DNA of 64,000 bases, taken from the NCBI GenBank assembly GCA_021234155.1, contig JAJEKV010000030.1, positions 16,916,003 through 16,980,002 on the forward strand, in the 5' to 3' direction. The stretch's first letter is position 1. The number at the start of each line of letters is the position of its first letter. Of this stretch, positions 35,957-47,149 are shown piece after piece. The notes under the pieces are model-generated. The model was not told where the DNA came from, searched no databases, and saw nothing but the letters and a program-made list of their open reading frames with translations. The DNA comes from Isoetes taiwanensis. Its lineage: Eukaryota > Streptophyta > Lycopodiopsida > Isoetales > Isoetaceae. Both the position numbers and the translations under genes were made by a program.

Positions 35957-36720
35957 AATCAGATAATTCCAGGCGAGTATCTTCCTTGACGCCTTGAAAC
36001 CCTGATGATTATGAGAAACTTGGAAGCTTTGCCCATGGCTGAATTGGCTTCTCAGTACCCTCATTTTATGAAAACAGGCAAGGCGAAGGCCGGATATAAT
36101 GTGATAATTGGAGGAGGCAATTTTGGCTGTGGTTCTCTAGAGAACATGCACCTGCTGCTCTTGGTGTCGATGGAGTAGAGGCTGTAGTTGCAAAATCATA
36201 TGCCAGGATTTTTTTTTTCAGAAACTTTGTCGCAACTGGAGATGAGATTAATGTGGATAATAAGATAAGATAAGATAAGATGAATTTTTACGTCCACGGG
36301 AACCCAACGGGTTATGGGACGGCACATGCAAGGGCAACAGCCCATCTAAAACCTGGGGACTAGGCCCCATCACCAAACACAATAACCAAATATTAAAAGG
36401 CTAATGCTAGTGGTAAATTTATGCTTCTAAAATTATCTAGAGATAGCCAGTCCAAGGATTGGAAGGCCATTGATCCAGAATAATTGCTGCGCCTCCCCTG
36501 TACACTGCCCATTTCTTTTGCAGGCGAGCTGCCCTCACCTTGCAGAGCTCCTCCTTACGATAATGAGAGAAAATAGTTGTTTAATCATTCTACTGGGAAA
36601 CAATATGCTCTGAAGCCTATTGGTGATGCTGGTCCTATGATCGAGGCCGACAATATTTTTGCTTATGCAAGACAGACAGGCATGATTGCAGCTAGTTGTT
36701 TGTTCTTAGAATCTTCATAT
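35957..36720 (+). pseudogene. Isopropylmalate dehydratase small subunit fragment, copy 1
   Basis: Begins after an intron-like acceptor (TTTTTCTTGCAG, ending 35963). Blocks across frames: NQIIPGEYL, PDDYEKLGS, IIGGGNFGCGS (the NFGCGSSREHAP signature of LeuD/IPMI small subunits), EAVVAKSYARI, FRNFVATGDE, and after an insertion ALKPIGDAGPMIEADNIFAY. IPMI acts in leucine and, in some plants, glucosinolate synthesis in plastids. Multiple frameshifts and a 300-bp insertion make it dead. The retained acceptor argues for DNA-level duplication rather than retrotransposition. Confidence 0.82.
36262..36562 (-). mobile_element. LINE-like 3' fragment in the IPMI remnant
   Basis: About 300 bp absent from the sister copy (compare 41575-41590). 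On minus it ends in a (CTTAT)n tail (36262-36282), as some plant LINE/SINE insertions do, and the interior resembles a LINE tail (TGGGCTGTTGCCCTTGCATG). Short flanking GATA may be a target duplication. Confidence 0.55.
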
Positions 36721-36874
36721 TGGATGTAGTTTGGAATTCATTTCATTGCATTTTGGTTGGAAAGAGAAAGTAAAGCAGCTCGTGGCCGGAAACTACCTGC
36801 CCAAAAGTTGAACTATTCATTTGGGAAAATTTTTTTTTTGACTATTTTTTGTTTTGGTGTATTTATGGGATTTA

Positions 36875-38301
36875 TCTTATATTATAATGTTATACCGTAA
36901 GTGCGTAGTGCATCGAGCCCTAATTTGAATGGCCGAGATCATCTGGATGCATCCGAAGGCCTAGATTTATTGCACGACTTACCAACACTGTGATTGGTCA
37001 TGCTTCGATCTCTTAAGGGGAAAGGGTAAATGAAAAGGGGGAAAAGAAAAAGGGAAGTGGAAAGAGAGAATGTGAAGGGCAAAAAGGCATGGGGAAAAGG
37101 GAAAAGGGAAAAGGGTAAAAGGAAAAGGGAAAAAGGAAAAAAGAGAAAAGAAAAGGAAAAAGAGAAAGGGTGGTGAAAGGAAAAAGGCATGGGGAAAAGG
37201 GAAAAGGGTAACAGGCATGGGGAAAAGGAAAAAGGGAAAAAGGAAAAGGTAAAAAAGAAAAAAGGGGAAAAAAGGAAAAGGGAAGTGGAAAGAGAAAATG
37301 GGTATAGGAAATAAGAGAATAAAACAAATGTGCAAAAGGCATGGAAAAGGGGAAAAGGAAAAGTAAAGGGAAAGAGTGCACAGGAAAAGGATCAGCAAAG
37401 CCATCAAGAAAAGGAAACGGGAAAAAAAGGAAAGGGAAAGGGAAGCAGGGGAGTGATGGAGGGGAGGGAAAGGGAAAAAGGACATGAGGAAAGGAAAAGA
37501 GAAAAGAAAAAAGAAGGGTTGAAAGAAGGGAAAATTGCACGGGAAGAGGGAAAGGGTGGGAAAAGGAAGCACGGGAAAAATAGAAAGAAGAAAAGGGTGG
37601 GAAAAAAGGGCATGTGAAAAGGGAAATAGAAAAGAAAAAAAAATGGAAAAGGGGGGAAAGAGAGAGAGGCACGGGAAAAAGGAAATGAGGAAAATGGAAA
37701 AGGGGAAGAGAAAAAGGGAACATGGAAAAGGGAAAGAGGGAAAGGACGAGGAGATGGAAAAGGGATGGAGAAAAGAAAAATGGAAGGGAAAAGGGCACAC
37801 AAAAAAAGGAGGAAAAGAGTGGGAAATGGAGGAAAAGAGAAGGGAAAATAGGCATGGAAAAAGACAAAAGAGTAAAAGGTTGAGAAAAAGGGAAGACATG
37901 GAAAAAGGATGGGGAAAAAAGAAGGCATAAAAAAAGAGAAAGGGGAAGGGAAAATGGCAAAGAAAAAAGAGAAGAGGGAAAAGGTGGAGAAAGAAGCAAA
38001 AGGGAAGGGAAAAGGGCAAAGAAAAAAGAGAAGAGGGAAAAGGTGGAGAAAGGAGCAAAAGGGAAGGGAAAAAGGTTATCGGGAACAGGGAAGGGGGAAG
38101 GAAAGGGATGGGAAAACAAGGAAACATGTGAGAAAGACGAGAAAAAAAAGGAAAAGAAAAAAAAAAGTAGAGAAAATAAGAAAAAATGAAATGCGGGATA
38201 GAGCAAAAGGGAAAGGGAAAGGAATATGGCTTTTCTCACTGCATCCCAAAGCGTTTACAGGCTCTCAACTTATGCCCAGCAATGCTGGGCACCATTACTA
38301 G
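36875..38301 (+). mobile_element. Non-autonomous Helitron with purine-rich core
   Basis: Starts TCTTATATTATAATGTTATACC at 36875 and ends hairpin GCCCAGC-AAT-GCTGGGC (38274-38290), ACCATTA, CTAG at 38301. Inserted between A (36874) and T (38302). The related segment at 41871-41885 reads GGATTTATGCTTTAT without the element, an intact empty site that fixes both ends to the base. Same family as 66-3890. No coding capacity. Confidence 0.95.
37010..38225. repeat. 1.2-kb purine-only-like tract
   Basis: GGGAAAAGG-type sequence with almost no pyrimidines on plus. Local tandem copies include the AAAAGAGAAGAGGGAAAAGG segment repeated near 37970 and 38030. Its long open frames on minus (Phe/Pro/Ser/Leu-rich) are composition artefacts. 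Confidence 0.95.
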
Positions 38302-38531
38302 TGCTTTATATAATGGTTTATATGTTGTTCATGAACTTGCGAACGTTTTTTGTACCTTTACTTTTTTCTTCAAAAAAAAAAAAGTAAAGAAAAAGGCAAC
38401 ATCTCACACCAAAACACATAGGACTACACATATCATTCACACATAAAGCTCCTCTATTATTAGAGCATCAAAATTCACATAACATTTTGAAACAAAATAA
38501 ATGACAAGCAGTAGTATCATTTTCGTATCCA

Positions 38532-39230
38532 CTATAGAAGGGCAGACTCTTCATCAACGGTATTCTGGACATTGACCTGACCAACACCATGTAGTTGGGT
38601 CAAAGCATCATCAATATCCTCCAACAATTTCACAACTGTTTTCATTGACGGTCGCATATTAGCATCTTCATCAATACATAAAAGTGCAATTTCTGTTACT
38701 CTTCTACTTTGCTCTTCAGTATAGCCTTCGTGCATTAGCAACCTATGATCGATTAGAGTGCCATTTTCCATACTCATCATAACCCACTCTAAAAAGTGTA
38801 GACAGTCACCATCTAATGCAATTGTTGCAGTGCTTTTACGACCACTTAGAGTCTCTAGCATCACTATCCCAAAGCTGTAAACATCATGCTTTTCTGATAC
38901 AATTCCATTTACCCATTCTGGAGGCAAATAGCCAATAGTTCCCATCATTCTTGTGAGGAGAATGGAAGTTTGGTCACCAGGAAGCAACCTACAGAGTCCA
39001 AAATCTGAGACCTTGGCATTAAATGAGTCATCCAATAATATATTCTGAGGCTTCACATCCAAATGAAGTCTTTTGGGTTCACATTCTTCATGCAAATATG
39101 CGAGTCCTTGTGCCGTCCCTAAAAGAATTCTCATTCTGTTTCTCCAATCGAGAATAAAATCATCACTAAAGATCCATTTCTCAAGGGAGCCATTTGGCAT
39201 GAATTCATAAACTACAGACGAATCCGCTCA
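38532..39230 (-). pseudogene. Receptor kinase C-terminal half, copy 2
   Basis: 222-codon open frame from MPNGSLEKWIFSDDFILDW through catalytic loop HLDVKPQNILLD, intact DFG (VSDFGLCRLLPGD), APE-equivalent PPEW and the tail ending VDEESALL. Upstream of 39215 the homology to the full copy stops after YEFMPNG (about 39225), so the ATP-binding lobe and ectodomain are absent. Almost identical to 42124-42780 but without its frameshifts, so it shows what the longer gene should encode. Confidence 0.88.
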
Positions 39231-40815
39231 GCGAGCTAGATCAGCACATGTGTGCATACACGATGTTACTAAAATAAAGTAGGGTCAGATAACATCAAGA
39301 AATATCAAGAAATGGTGAAATCATGAAACTGCAAATCAGATGTTTACCTCTGTTTCAGATATTGCCTCTTGCACTATTGTTTATCCAACATAAATCTAAA
39401 CATACACAACCTGCTTTTTTCTTTGAGACTGGTACAATATTTAATCCAAGAACCTCTTCTGCTTGTTTATCTTCATAAGATTGCTCAAGCTCAAGTTCAG
39501 ATCTATCATACTCATCCAACAAAAAGCAAAAAAAAATACAAGGGTAGGAGAGGTCCGGTACTTGCAGCCAAACATCAAAACTTTACCATAATAATAGTAA
39601 AGATTGAAGGGCCAAAAGGTACAATGGAGCCTCTCTCGGTATATATAGTGATCAGCCCTTGTATCCTTCTGCCCTATTAGTATACTATAATAGATCTGGA
39701 TTCTAATTGCAAGAAATGTAAACATTGGATTTATATCACTTGTTCAAACCTGCAACTATGCTCATATAGTTATTTTGGATCCATTCAATCAGCCTTCCAT
39801 ATTTAAAAAAAAAAAAAAAAAAAAAACATTTGAAGCCCTATTGTACCTGAATTTTGTCTTAGTCTGAAGTATAATCTTCAACCTGTTGTGTCTCAGAGAT
39901 GCTGGCCTCTCCCTTATCCTTATAGCCAGAACTATTGTTATATGGATATCTACCTCCAGAACCTCCTTTCTTGTTTGCAAAAGAGCTTTTAGTGTGGCTT
40001 GCCTCCCCCTTAAGGTTAAGATATTTTTTCTGATCCCCCATTCCACTGAAGAACTCAATGTTATTAGACACAACTAAACAGGCTAGAAAATTGTCTTCCA
40101 ACACTTTTTCATTAAGGTTTTCATCATCCGAACTGGAGCCTCAAGGTCTATCGTCCGAGTCAAATTCTTCCTCCATAACATATATATGTTCTATGGTTTT
40201 AAAAACTATTCCTCCGATAAATTCTGTATCTGACAAGCCATGTGCAGAATATCTTTTCTACAGCTAGCAGTCTTGCTCAATTTTAGGTTTTGACTTAGGA
40301 ATTTTTTACATATTCTTAGCAGACGATTTCTCATACCTTTTATCCTGAAATGTGAATGCTAAGCATGCGAACACTGCTGTACACTCAGCTTTGAAGCACT
40401 TGGTCTCTAGATTAGATGCCAAAAGTCCCAATCCATAGCCGTGTTAGGTGGAGCCGAATTTACCTTAAAAACCTTCATATTATTCTTTTGGTGCCTTTCC
40501 TAGAAGATCTGGAGAGAGTAAACCTAATACGTGTATACCTCGGCTTTACTTTTGGTAAATTTTTCATAAACGAAACATGGCCAAATAATCATGCTATTAG
40601 ATATGACCTTTAAGTTTTCATTACCTACTTTTTCAATGGTATGGGGCAACTCATACACAATGTGTTTATGGCATTCACCCCTTGCCTAAGACTTAAGCCT
40701 AAAAAGGTTCATGTTAAACACAGGCTTCAAACCAGTATAAGGTGTTCTCCAATCCATACTGCTCAATTTCTTTTCATTTTCATTTTTAGGCAGAAAGAAT
40801 TGCCACCTATTAAAA
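39231..40815. other. Spacer between kinase units
   Basis: No recognised host gene. A minus frame at 39859-40250 (ending SISETQQVEDYTSD) is Gly/Lys/Ser-rich and may be a gag-like remnant, but no motif supports this. A long A-run is at 39806-39827. Confidence 0.45.
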
Positions 40816-40819
40816 AGAA

Positions 40820-41245
40820 AGCATCTCTTATAGCACACCAAAACACATAGGACTAAACACATATCATTCACACATAAAGCTCTTGTTTATTATTAGAGCA
40901 ACCAAATTCACATAACATTTCTAAACAAAATAAATGACAAGCAGTAGTAGCATCTCGTGTCCACTATAGAAGAGCACACTCTTCGTCAAGGGTATTCTGG
41001 CCATTGATCTCACCAACACCATGTAGCTGGGCCGAAGCATCATCAATATCCTCCAAGACTTTCACAACTGTTTTCGTTGACGGTCGCATATTAGCATCTT
41101 CATCAATACACAAAAGTGCAATTTTTGTTACTCTTCTACTTTGCTCCTCAGTATAGCCTTCGTGCATTAGCAATCTATGATCAATTAGAGTGCCCTTTTC
41201 CATATCCTTCATAACCCACTCTAGAAAGTGTAGACAAGCTTTTAC
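40820..41245 (-). pseudogene. Receptor kinase 3' fragment, copy 3
   Basis: Frame 40964-41212 repeats the C-lobe tail (LCIDEDANMRPSTKTVVKVL), preceded on plus by the shared 3' untranslated block. As in copy 1, it adjoins an IPMI remnant at about 41250, so copies 1 and 3 are one duplicated unit. Confidence 0.85.
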
Positions 41246-41254
41246 AAGGCAACA

Positions 41255-41705
41255 AATCTTTGCTTTTTCTTGCAGAGGAGTAAGATAATTCTGGGCGAGT
41301 ATCTTCCTTGATGCCTTGAAATCCTGATGATTATGAGAAACTTAGAAGCTTTGCCCATGGCAGAATTGGCTTCTCAGTACCCTCGTTTTATGAAAACAGG
41401 TAAGGCCAAGGCTGGATATAATATGATAATTGGAGGAGGCAATTTTGGCTGTAATTCTCTAGAGAATATGCACATGTTGCTCTTGGTGTAGCTGGAGTAG
41501 AGGCTGTAGTTGCAACATCATATGCCATGATTTTTTTTAGAAACTTTGTCGCAACTGGAGATGAGGTTAATGTGGATATAGAGAGAAATTTGTTGTTTAA
41601 TCATTCTATTAGGAAACAATATGCTCTGAAGCCTATTGGTCCTATGATCGAGGCCGACAATATTTTTGCTTATGCAAGACAGACAGAATGATTCCAGCTA
41701 TTTGT
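41255..41705 (+). pseudogene. Isopropylmalate dehydratase small subunit fragment, copy 2
   Basis: Same order as 35957-36720 (intron acceptor, DDYEKL, IIGGGNFGC, EAVVATSYAMIFF, FRNFVATGDEV, ALKPIGPMIEADNIFAYARQ) but without the LINE-like insertion. Frameshifts remain and the GDAG motif is shortened to G, so it is also dead. Closely matches copy 1. Confidence 0.82.
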
Positions 41706-42123
41706 TTGTTCTTAGAATCTTTGTGTTGGTTGTAGTTTGGAATTCACTTCATTATATTTTGGTTGGAAAGAGAAAATAAAGCAGCTCGTGGCTGGAAACT
41801 ACCTGCCTGGAAGTTGAACTATTCATTTGGGAAAAACAAATTGACTATTTTTTGTTTTGGTGTGTTTATGGGATTTATGCTTTATATAATGGTTTATATT
41901 TCATGAACTTGCCAATGTTTTTTTGTACTTTTGTTCTTCCCAAAAAAAAAAAAAGGGCAACATCTCTTATAACACACCAAAACACACCAAAACACACCAA
42001 AACACATAGGACTAAACACATATCATTCACACATAAAGCCCATGTTTATTATTAGAGCATCGAAATTCACATAATATTTTGAAACAAAATAAAGGAAAAG
42101 CAGTAATAGCATTATCATGTCCA

Positions 42124-44816
42124 CTACAGAAGGGCAGACTCTTCATCAACAGTATTCTGGACATTGACCTGACCAACACCGTGTAGTTGGGTCAAAGCAT
42201 CATCAATATCCTCCAACAATTTCACAACTGTTTTCATTGACGGTCGCATATTAGCATCTTCATCAATACATAAAAGTGCAATTTCTGTTACTCTTCTACT
42301 TTGCTCTTCAGTATAGCCTTCGTGCATTAGCAACCTATGATCGATTAGAGTGCCATTTTCCATACTCATCATAACCCACTCTAAAAAGTGTAGACAGTCA
42401 CCATCTAATGCAATTGTTGCAGTGCTTTTACGACCACTTAGAGTCTCTAGCATCACTATCCCAAAGCTGTAAACATCATGCTTTTCTGATACAATTCCAT
42501 TTACCCATTCTGGAGGCAAATACCCAATAGTTCCCATCATTCTTGTGAGGGAGAATGGAAGTTTGGTCACCGTGAAGCAACCTCTGAGTCCAAAATCGAG
42601 ACCTTGGCATTAAATGAGTCATCCAATAATATATTCTGAGGCTTCACATCCAAATGAAGTCTTTTGGGTTCACATTCTTCATGCAAATATGCGAGTCCTT
42701 GTGCCGTCCCTAAAAGAATTCTCATTCTGTTTCTCCAATCGAGAATAAAATCATCACTAAAGATCCATTTCTCAAGGGAGCCATTTGGCATGAATTCATA
42801 AACAAGAAGTTTATGGGGACCTTCTGCACAGAATCCCAAAAGTTCAACAAGATGTACATGATGTATTTTCCCCAAAGTTTCTATTTCTGACTTAAATTCT
42901 TGCAAGCCCTGACTGTTGCTTTCCAGCTTTTTTACTGCAACTTTCTTTCCATCAAGGAGGGTTCCCTCGTATACTCCACCAAACCCACCTTTCCCTACCA
43001 TCTTGCTAAAGTTATTTGTCACCACTTCCAATTCTGGATAGCTGAAACTAGCCAAAGACATTGTTATGTCGGAAGGCTCACTCCGGCGCCTCCCTAGAAG
43101 AAGCCAAAGAAGTATTCTTTTGATAGTCAATTGTGTAGACTTCTTGAAAGATTGCATTGTTGCTAGAATAGAATTGATGCAATGGATGTACAACATAGAT
43201 TTGATGTAATGGATGTAAAACGCCCAACTAGAGACAAGTATGAAAATAAAAGAGACCAGAAAGCGATTTATCATGATAATAAGAGAGAGAATGGTGAGAG
43301 TAAAATCATAGGGCTGATGATACCATATGGGGTTATAATAAAATAAGACAGCAGCACAGTAAAGCACAATGAAAATGTTGAGCAAGACAAGGAGGAAAAT
43401 TCGTGTTTTGGGATTACAACATCTACGTCCAGGGAGCCTTATTACGAGTAGGCATATTGTGTTGACAACAGGCCAAGGGTAGAAGGAGAAGGATAAGGAG
43501 AAGGATACTCTCCGTGTGTGGTATGCGACATCATCTGAAGCGAGGGAAAGTTGAGGAAACAAATAAAGTACAATTGCTATAAATGAGCAAGAAATTGGCA
43601 GCATGTGTAGCAGAATCAATGTACCAATAAGCTTTGGGCTAGTGGCCATCCATTTAAGTAGGAATATAGTGCTACCTTGCAAAATGGTTAAATATATAGC
43701 AAAAGGAGACTTAAATAGTTCTTGGTCTTGCAGCGAGCTCTTAATTAGTCTGTAAAGGACTATAGAGGTTGCAGAGATGGAACAGCAGATGATGAAAGCA
43801 AGTAGAATAGATCTGAGGCGGAACAGAAGATGATGAAAGCAAGTAGAATAGATCTGAGTTAGAATAGATGTGAAGATCCATAAAAGTTGAAGGCAAAACA
43901 TGAGCAATACCAGGATAATAACTATGTAAGCCAACCAGGTTTTGCTTTCTCCAGCGCAAGCAGAAAAGGATATTCTAACATAATCATCATCAGAAGAACA
44001 ACAAGCATGATCTAGAACCCACGTACCATTGTGAAGTCCGTAGAGCATGAAGGATGCATCCTCAGATAATCTGATGAACCTATAAGCGGGGAAAGCTTGA
44101 ATGCCTTCCCTATAAGGCTTGCCTTGAATATAAATATGACCTGTGTGTAAACCACTGCTGTTCCAAATAAACAAAACACTCAAAGGATCATATGGATCAC
44201 TCTTGTAACCAAGCTGAGCCTTTACTCCTCCAGTCCGGATTTGGCATACCCTTAGAGTGGGACTTGCATTCACTGTAAAATTACCATTTTGGAACATAGC
44301 TGAAGCATTTCCTGCTGTAAGCTTTGTGAAATTCTGCCCCACAACCGCAACATCTGTGGGATAATCCATGCTGTTCCATACCACTCTCTGATTGGCATCG
44401 TAGAATAGCAAAGTTCCTTCTGATTTCAGTTCCCAACTGCTCACGTTATAGCCAGCCGACCAAACCTCTTTGCTGCCTCCATCTCTCAGAATAATTCTTC
44501 CACTGCTAGAATCCAGCTCAAGCCTAGATTTCTCAGATACTATCTGCCCTGCACTCCAGATCATCTGTGGTTCTGCATTGTGAATTGTCATAAAAATCCC
44601 CAATTCATATTTCTCTTTTAATCTTGGGACAGATCGAAATGAAAGTGCAAACTTTTCACTGGCCAAAACTACGAATCTGTTCACTAGAACTGGATAAACC
44701 GTATTTGTACCATAATTCCATGCTAAATTAGTGCGAAGGATGGTGTAATCGATAGAAAGAGGATGAGCTTCTATTATACAACAACAGAAGAAAAGGAAGA
44801 AGAAGATCCTCTCCAT
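42124..44816 (-). pseudogene. G-type lectin receptor-like kinase with seven predicted membrane spans
   Basis: One frame runs 44816 to 42567; the rest of the kinase continues in another frame at 42570-42124. The start chosen is M at 44816, because MERIFFFLFFCCCIIEAHP is a good signal peptide; an ATG 25 codons upstream adds nothing. Numbering from that upstream ATG: bulb-lectin domain about 70-190 (VWSAG, LLFYDANQRVVWNSMDYPTD), N-glycosylation sites, then hydrophobic spans near 318-340, 359-381, 396-414, 421-446, 463-485, 497-518 and 529-558. The kinase follows, from G-loop GKGGFG (633) with Lys654, Glu669 and catalytic loop HLDVKPQN (Asp748; non-RD). It most resembles the SD2-5 type of plant kinases. 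Near 42560-42595 three indels destroy the DFG region relative to 38532-39230. No introns. Confidence 0.8.
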
Positions 44817-45236
44817 ATTTGTTCCTGAAAAATGAAGCAGCATACTGTTCTGTACGCAATGCTTTTCTGGATCCGGCGAAGGAGCTTTCAACCAAACATC
44901 ACTCTGGACCTCATAGCAAATATCGAGTCTGAATTCTTAGTCCAATTCAGACTGAGATGCAACAGCAAGGCCTTTATTATTCTGCCATGCCATGCCATGC
45001 CATCAACACCTACTGCAGCGACATTAAGGCCTTTATTGTTCGGACTGAGATAGGCCTTAATTATTCTGCCATCAAGACAACACCTCCTGCAACGGTAAGG
45101 CCTGTTCTTTATTGTTCCTCCTGTTCTATCTAGCCAGGGTTAGAAAAAAAAGTTCTTAAAACTAGAAATTTGTCTTTATTTGTTCTTAGTTCTTAGATTT
45201 ATGTAAAAAAACTACAGTTAGAGAAAATCCACGAGG

Positions 45237-45325
45237 GAATTTCCCGAGGCTGCCCCGCCAGATGAGGCGGCGCCTAGGCGGCGAAGCCGCAGCCCCAACG
45301 AGTCTGGCGGGCCGCCGAGAAAATA
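45237..45325. other. GC-rich block with inverted repeat
   Basis: CCGCCAGATGAGGCGGCGCC ... GAGTCTGGCGGGCC stands out from AT-rich flanks. CGCCAGA/TCTGGCG can pair. Repeated at 52556-52640. Nature unknown. Confidence 0.6.
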
Positions 45326-46619
45326 TTCCCAAGGGTATCTTCGAGATAAGTAGTTTCCCTTACGTAATGAACAAATGGTTAATATTACGAACGAGACAGA
45401 GTGAGAAGGATTGATTACGACTATGGCGGCTACAGTGGAAATCCTTTGTATATTGTTTTAAAACGCCTTTTGTCCTTGATGAACGAGCTCTGTGTAGCCA
45501 AAAAGCTTGGTAAATAAATATCCGGCCCTCATTCTTTCTTTGTTTTGAGAAAACCCCCTGTTACCCAATGATTTTCTAGATCGAATATGAAAGGAGCTTT
45601 CAACCAAACATCATCCTGGACCTCATAGCAAATATCAAGTGGTATGTTGGACCAATTCCACTTCAGACTAATTCCGACCTAATCTTACTGCAACATCACC
45701 TGTCTGTTTTGTCTAAAAGTGGTTTATTGCTTTTGTCATTGTTGGTGACAATCAATGCAACATCACCTGTATGTTTTGTTCTAAAAGTGGTTTATTGTCA
45801 TTGTTGGTGACAATCAATGCAACAAGACCCTGTCTGTTTTGTCTAAAAGTGCTTTTGTCATTGTTCGTGACATTCAATCAAACTGGAGGTTATAGTTGAC
45901 CCAATCTCGTTATGGCTACATGCGGCAAAGTCCTAGGCGCTTCACAAAATTTCCGGTTCAAAAAATAATTTCCTTGTTCATATAAAATGTCGCAGGATAC
46001 ATGGTCGATCGAAAAAGAGGAGTATTAAGGGTTTTTTCCATTCAATTTCATATAGATTTCATATAGGTAGTATTTTTTTCGTTTAAAAAAATAAGTTATA
46101 GGGTATTCTTTTTTTATATGGTTGGTTAGTATGTTTTTATTTTATTTTAATGGTTCTCTAATTATACTTATGTATATTTCCACGTAATAAACTGCCAGGG
46201 CCAGGCCAAAGGAATAAAATTCCAAATTTTCAGTTCATTCCTTTCTTTATCCAACAAGGATCTGATAATAGAAGTTTGGCACTGAGAGCGGGACGGTGAG
46301 GCAGAGATTCTTTTCTACCCTTTCTTTCTACTTTCGATGCCAGATTTGATTGTTGCGGGCCTGCGATTATCATATCAAAAATGTTTCAGATGATCAAATT
46401 AGTACTAACATGCATAACCATTTAGAAGGTCTTTCGAACCTGTGCTTATTGGCGACATCCAAGCAGTCACGTAATGTATCAAGAAACTACAATCTCAAAA
46501 AAAGGACATCATCTCTTATAACACACCAAAACACATAGGACTAAACACATATCATTCACACATAAAGCTCCTGTTTATTATCTATCTATCTATTATTAGA
46601 GCATCGAAACAAAATAAAT

Positions 46620-46745
46620 GACAAGCAGTAGTAGCATTTTCGTGTCCACTATAGAAGGGTAGACTCTTCATCAACGGTATTCTAGACATTGACCTCACCA
46701 ACACCATGTAGTTCGGTCAAAACATCATCAATATCCTCCAACAAT
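46620..46745 (-). pseudogene. Receptor kinase tail remnant, copy 5
   Basis: About 125 bp matching the last codons and stop of the kinase (compare 42110-42235), ending exactly where a CACTA terminus starts (46746). Confidence 0.8.
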
Positions 46746-47128
46746 CACTACAACCCCAACATTTGGTCCACAGCTAAAAACAACAGTAAAAACACAATAC
46801 GGGTTGTTTTTTGAAGATTTGAGAAAAACCTACACGTAGTTATACGGAGGTGTGGTTTTTCAAGGATATGCTGTAGTTTTTCTTGAGGAGCCATAGCTTT
46901 TTTTCTAAAGAATGTGTGGTTTCTTAAGGAGGCGTACTTTCTATTGATATCTGAATGTAAAATACATGCGCTGTTGGCTATACTATTCTTTACATAACAG
47001 GCCAGGCCTTTTAAGGTAGTGGTTTTTTGAGGTGTGGATTTTCATGGTTTTCTAATACTCCATGTATGACCAAGTTGTCCACATACCATTATTGCCAAAA
47101 AATGACAGCATACAAGAGCTATATGCAT
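46746..47128. mobile_element. CACTA-type terminal segment
   Basis: Begins CACTACAACCCCAACATTTG at the point where kinase homology stops. It contains repeated GGTTTTTTGA/GTGTGG words typical of CACTA subterminal regions. The opposite end was not found, and another CACTA end is inserted at 47129. Confidence 0.6.
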
Positions 47129-47149
47129 CACTACTATAGAACGGGCTAT

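Noticed and set aside
36979-38239. Very long minus-strand frames (up to about 400 codons) rich in Phe, Pro, Ser and Leu, and lysine/glutamate-rich plus frames
   Set aside because: They come from a purine tract that lacks stop codons by composition, inside a non-coding Helitron; no domain structure.
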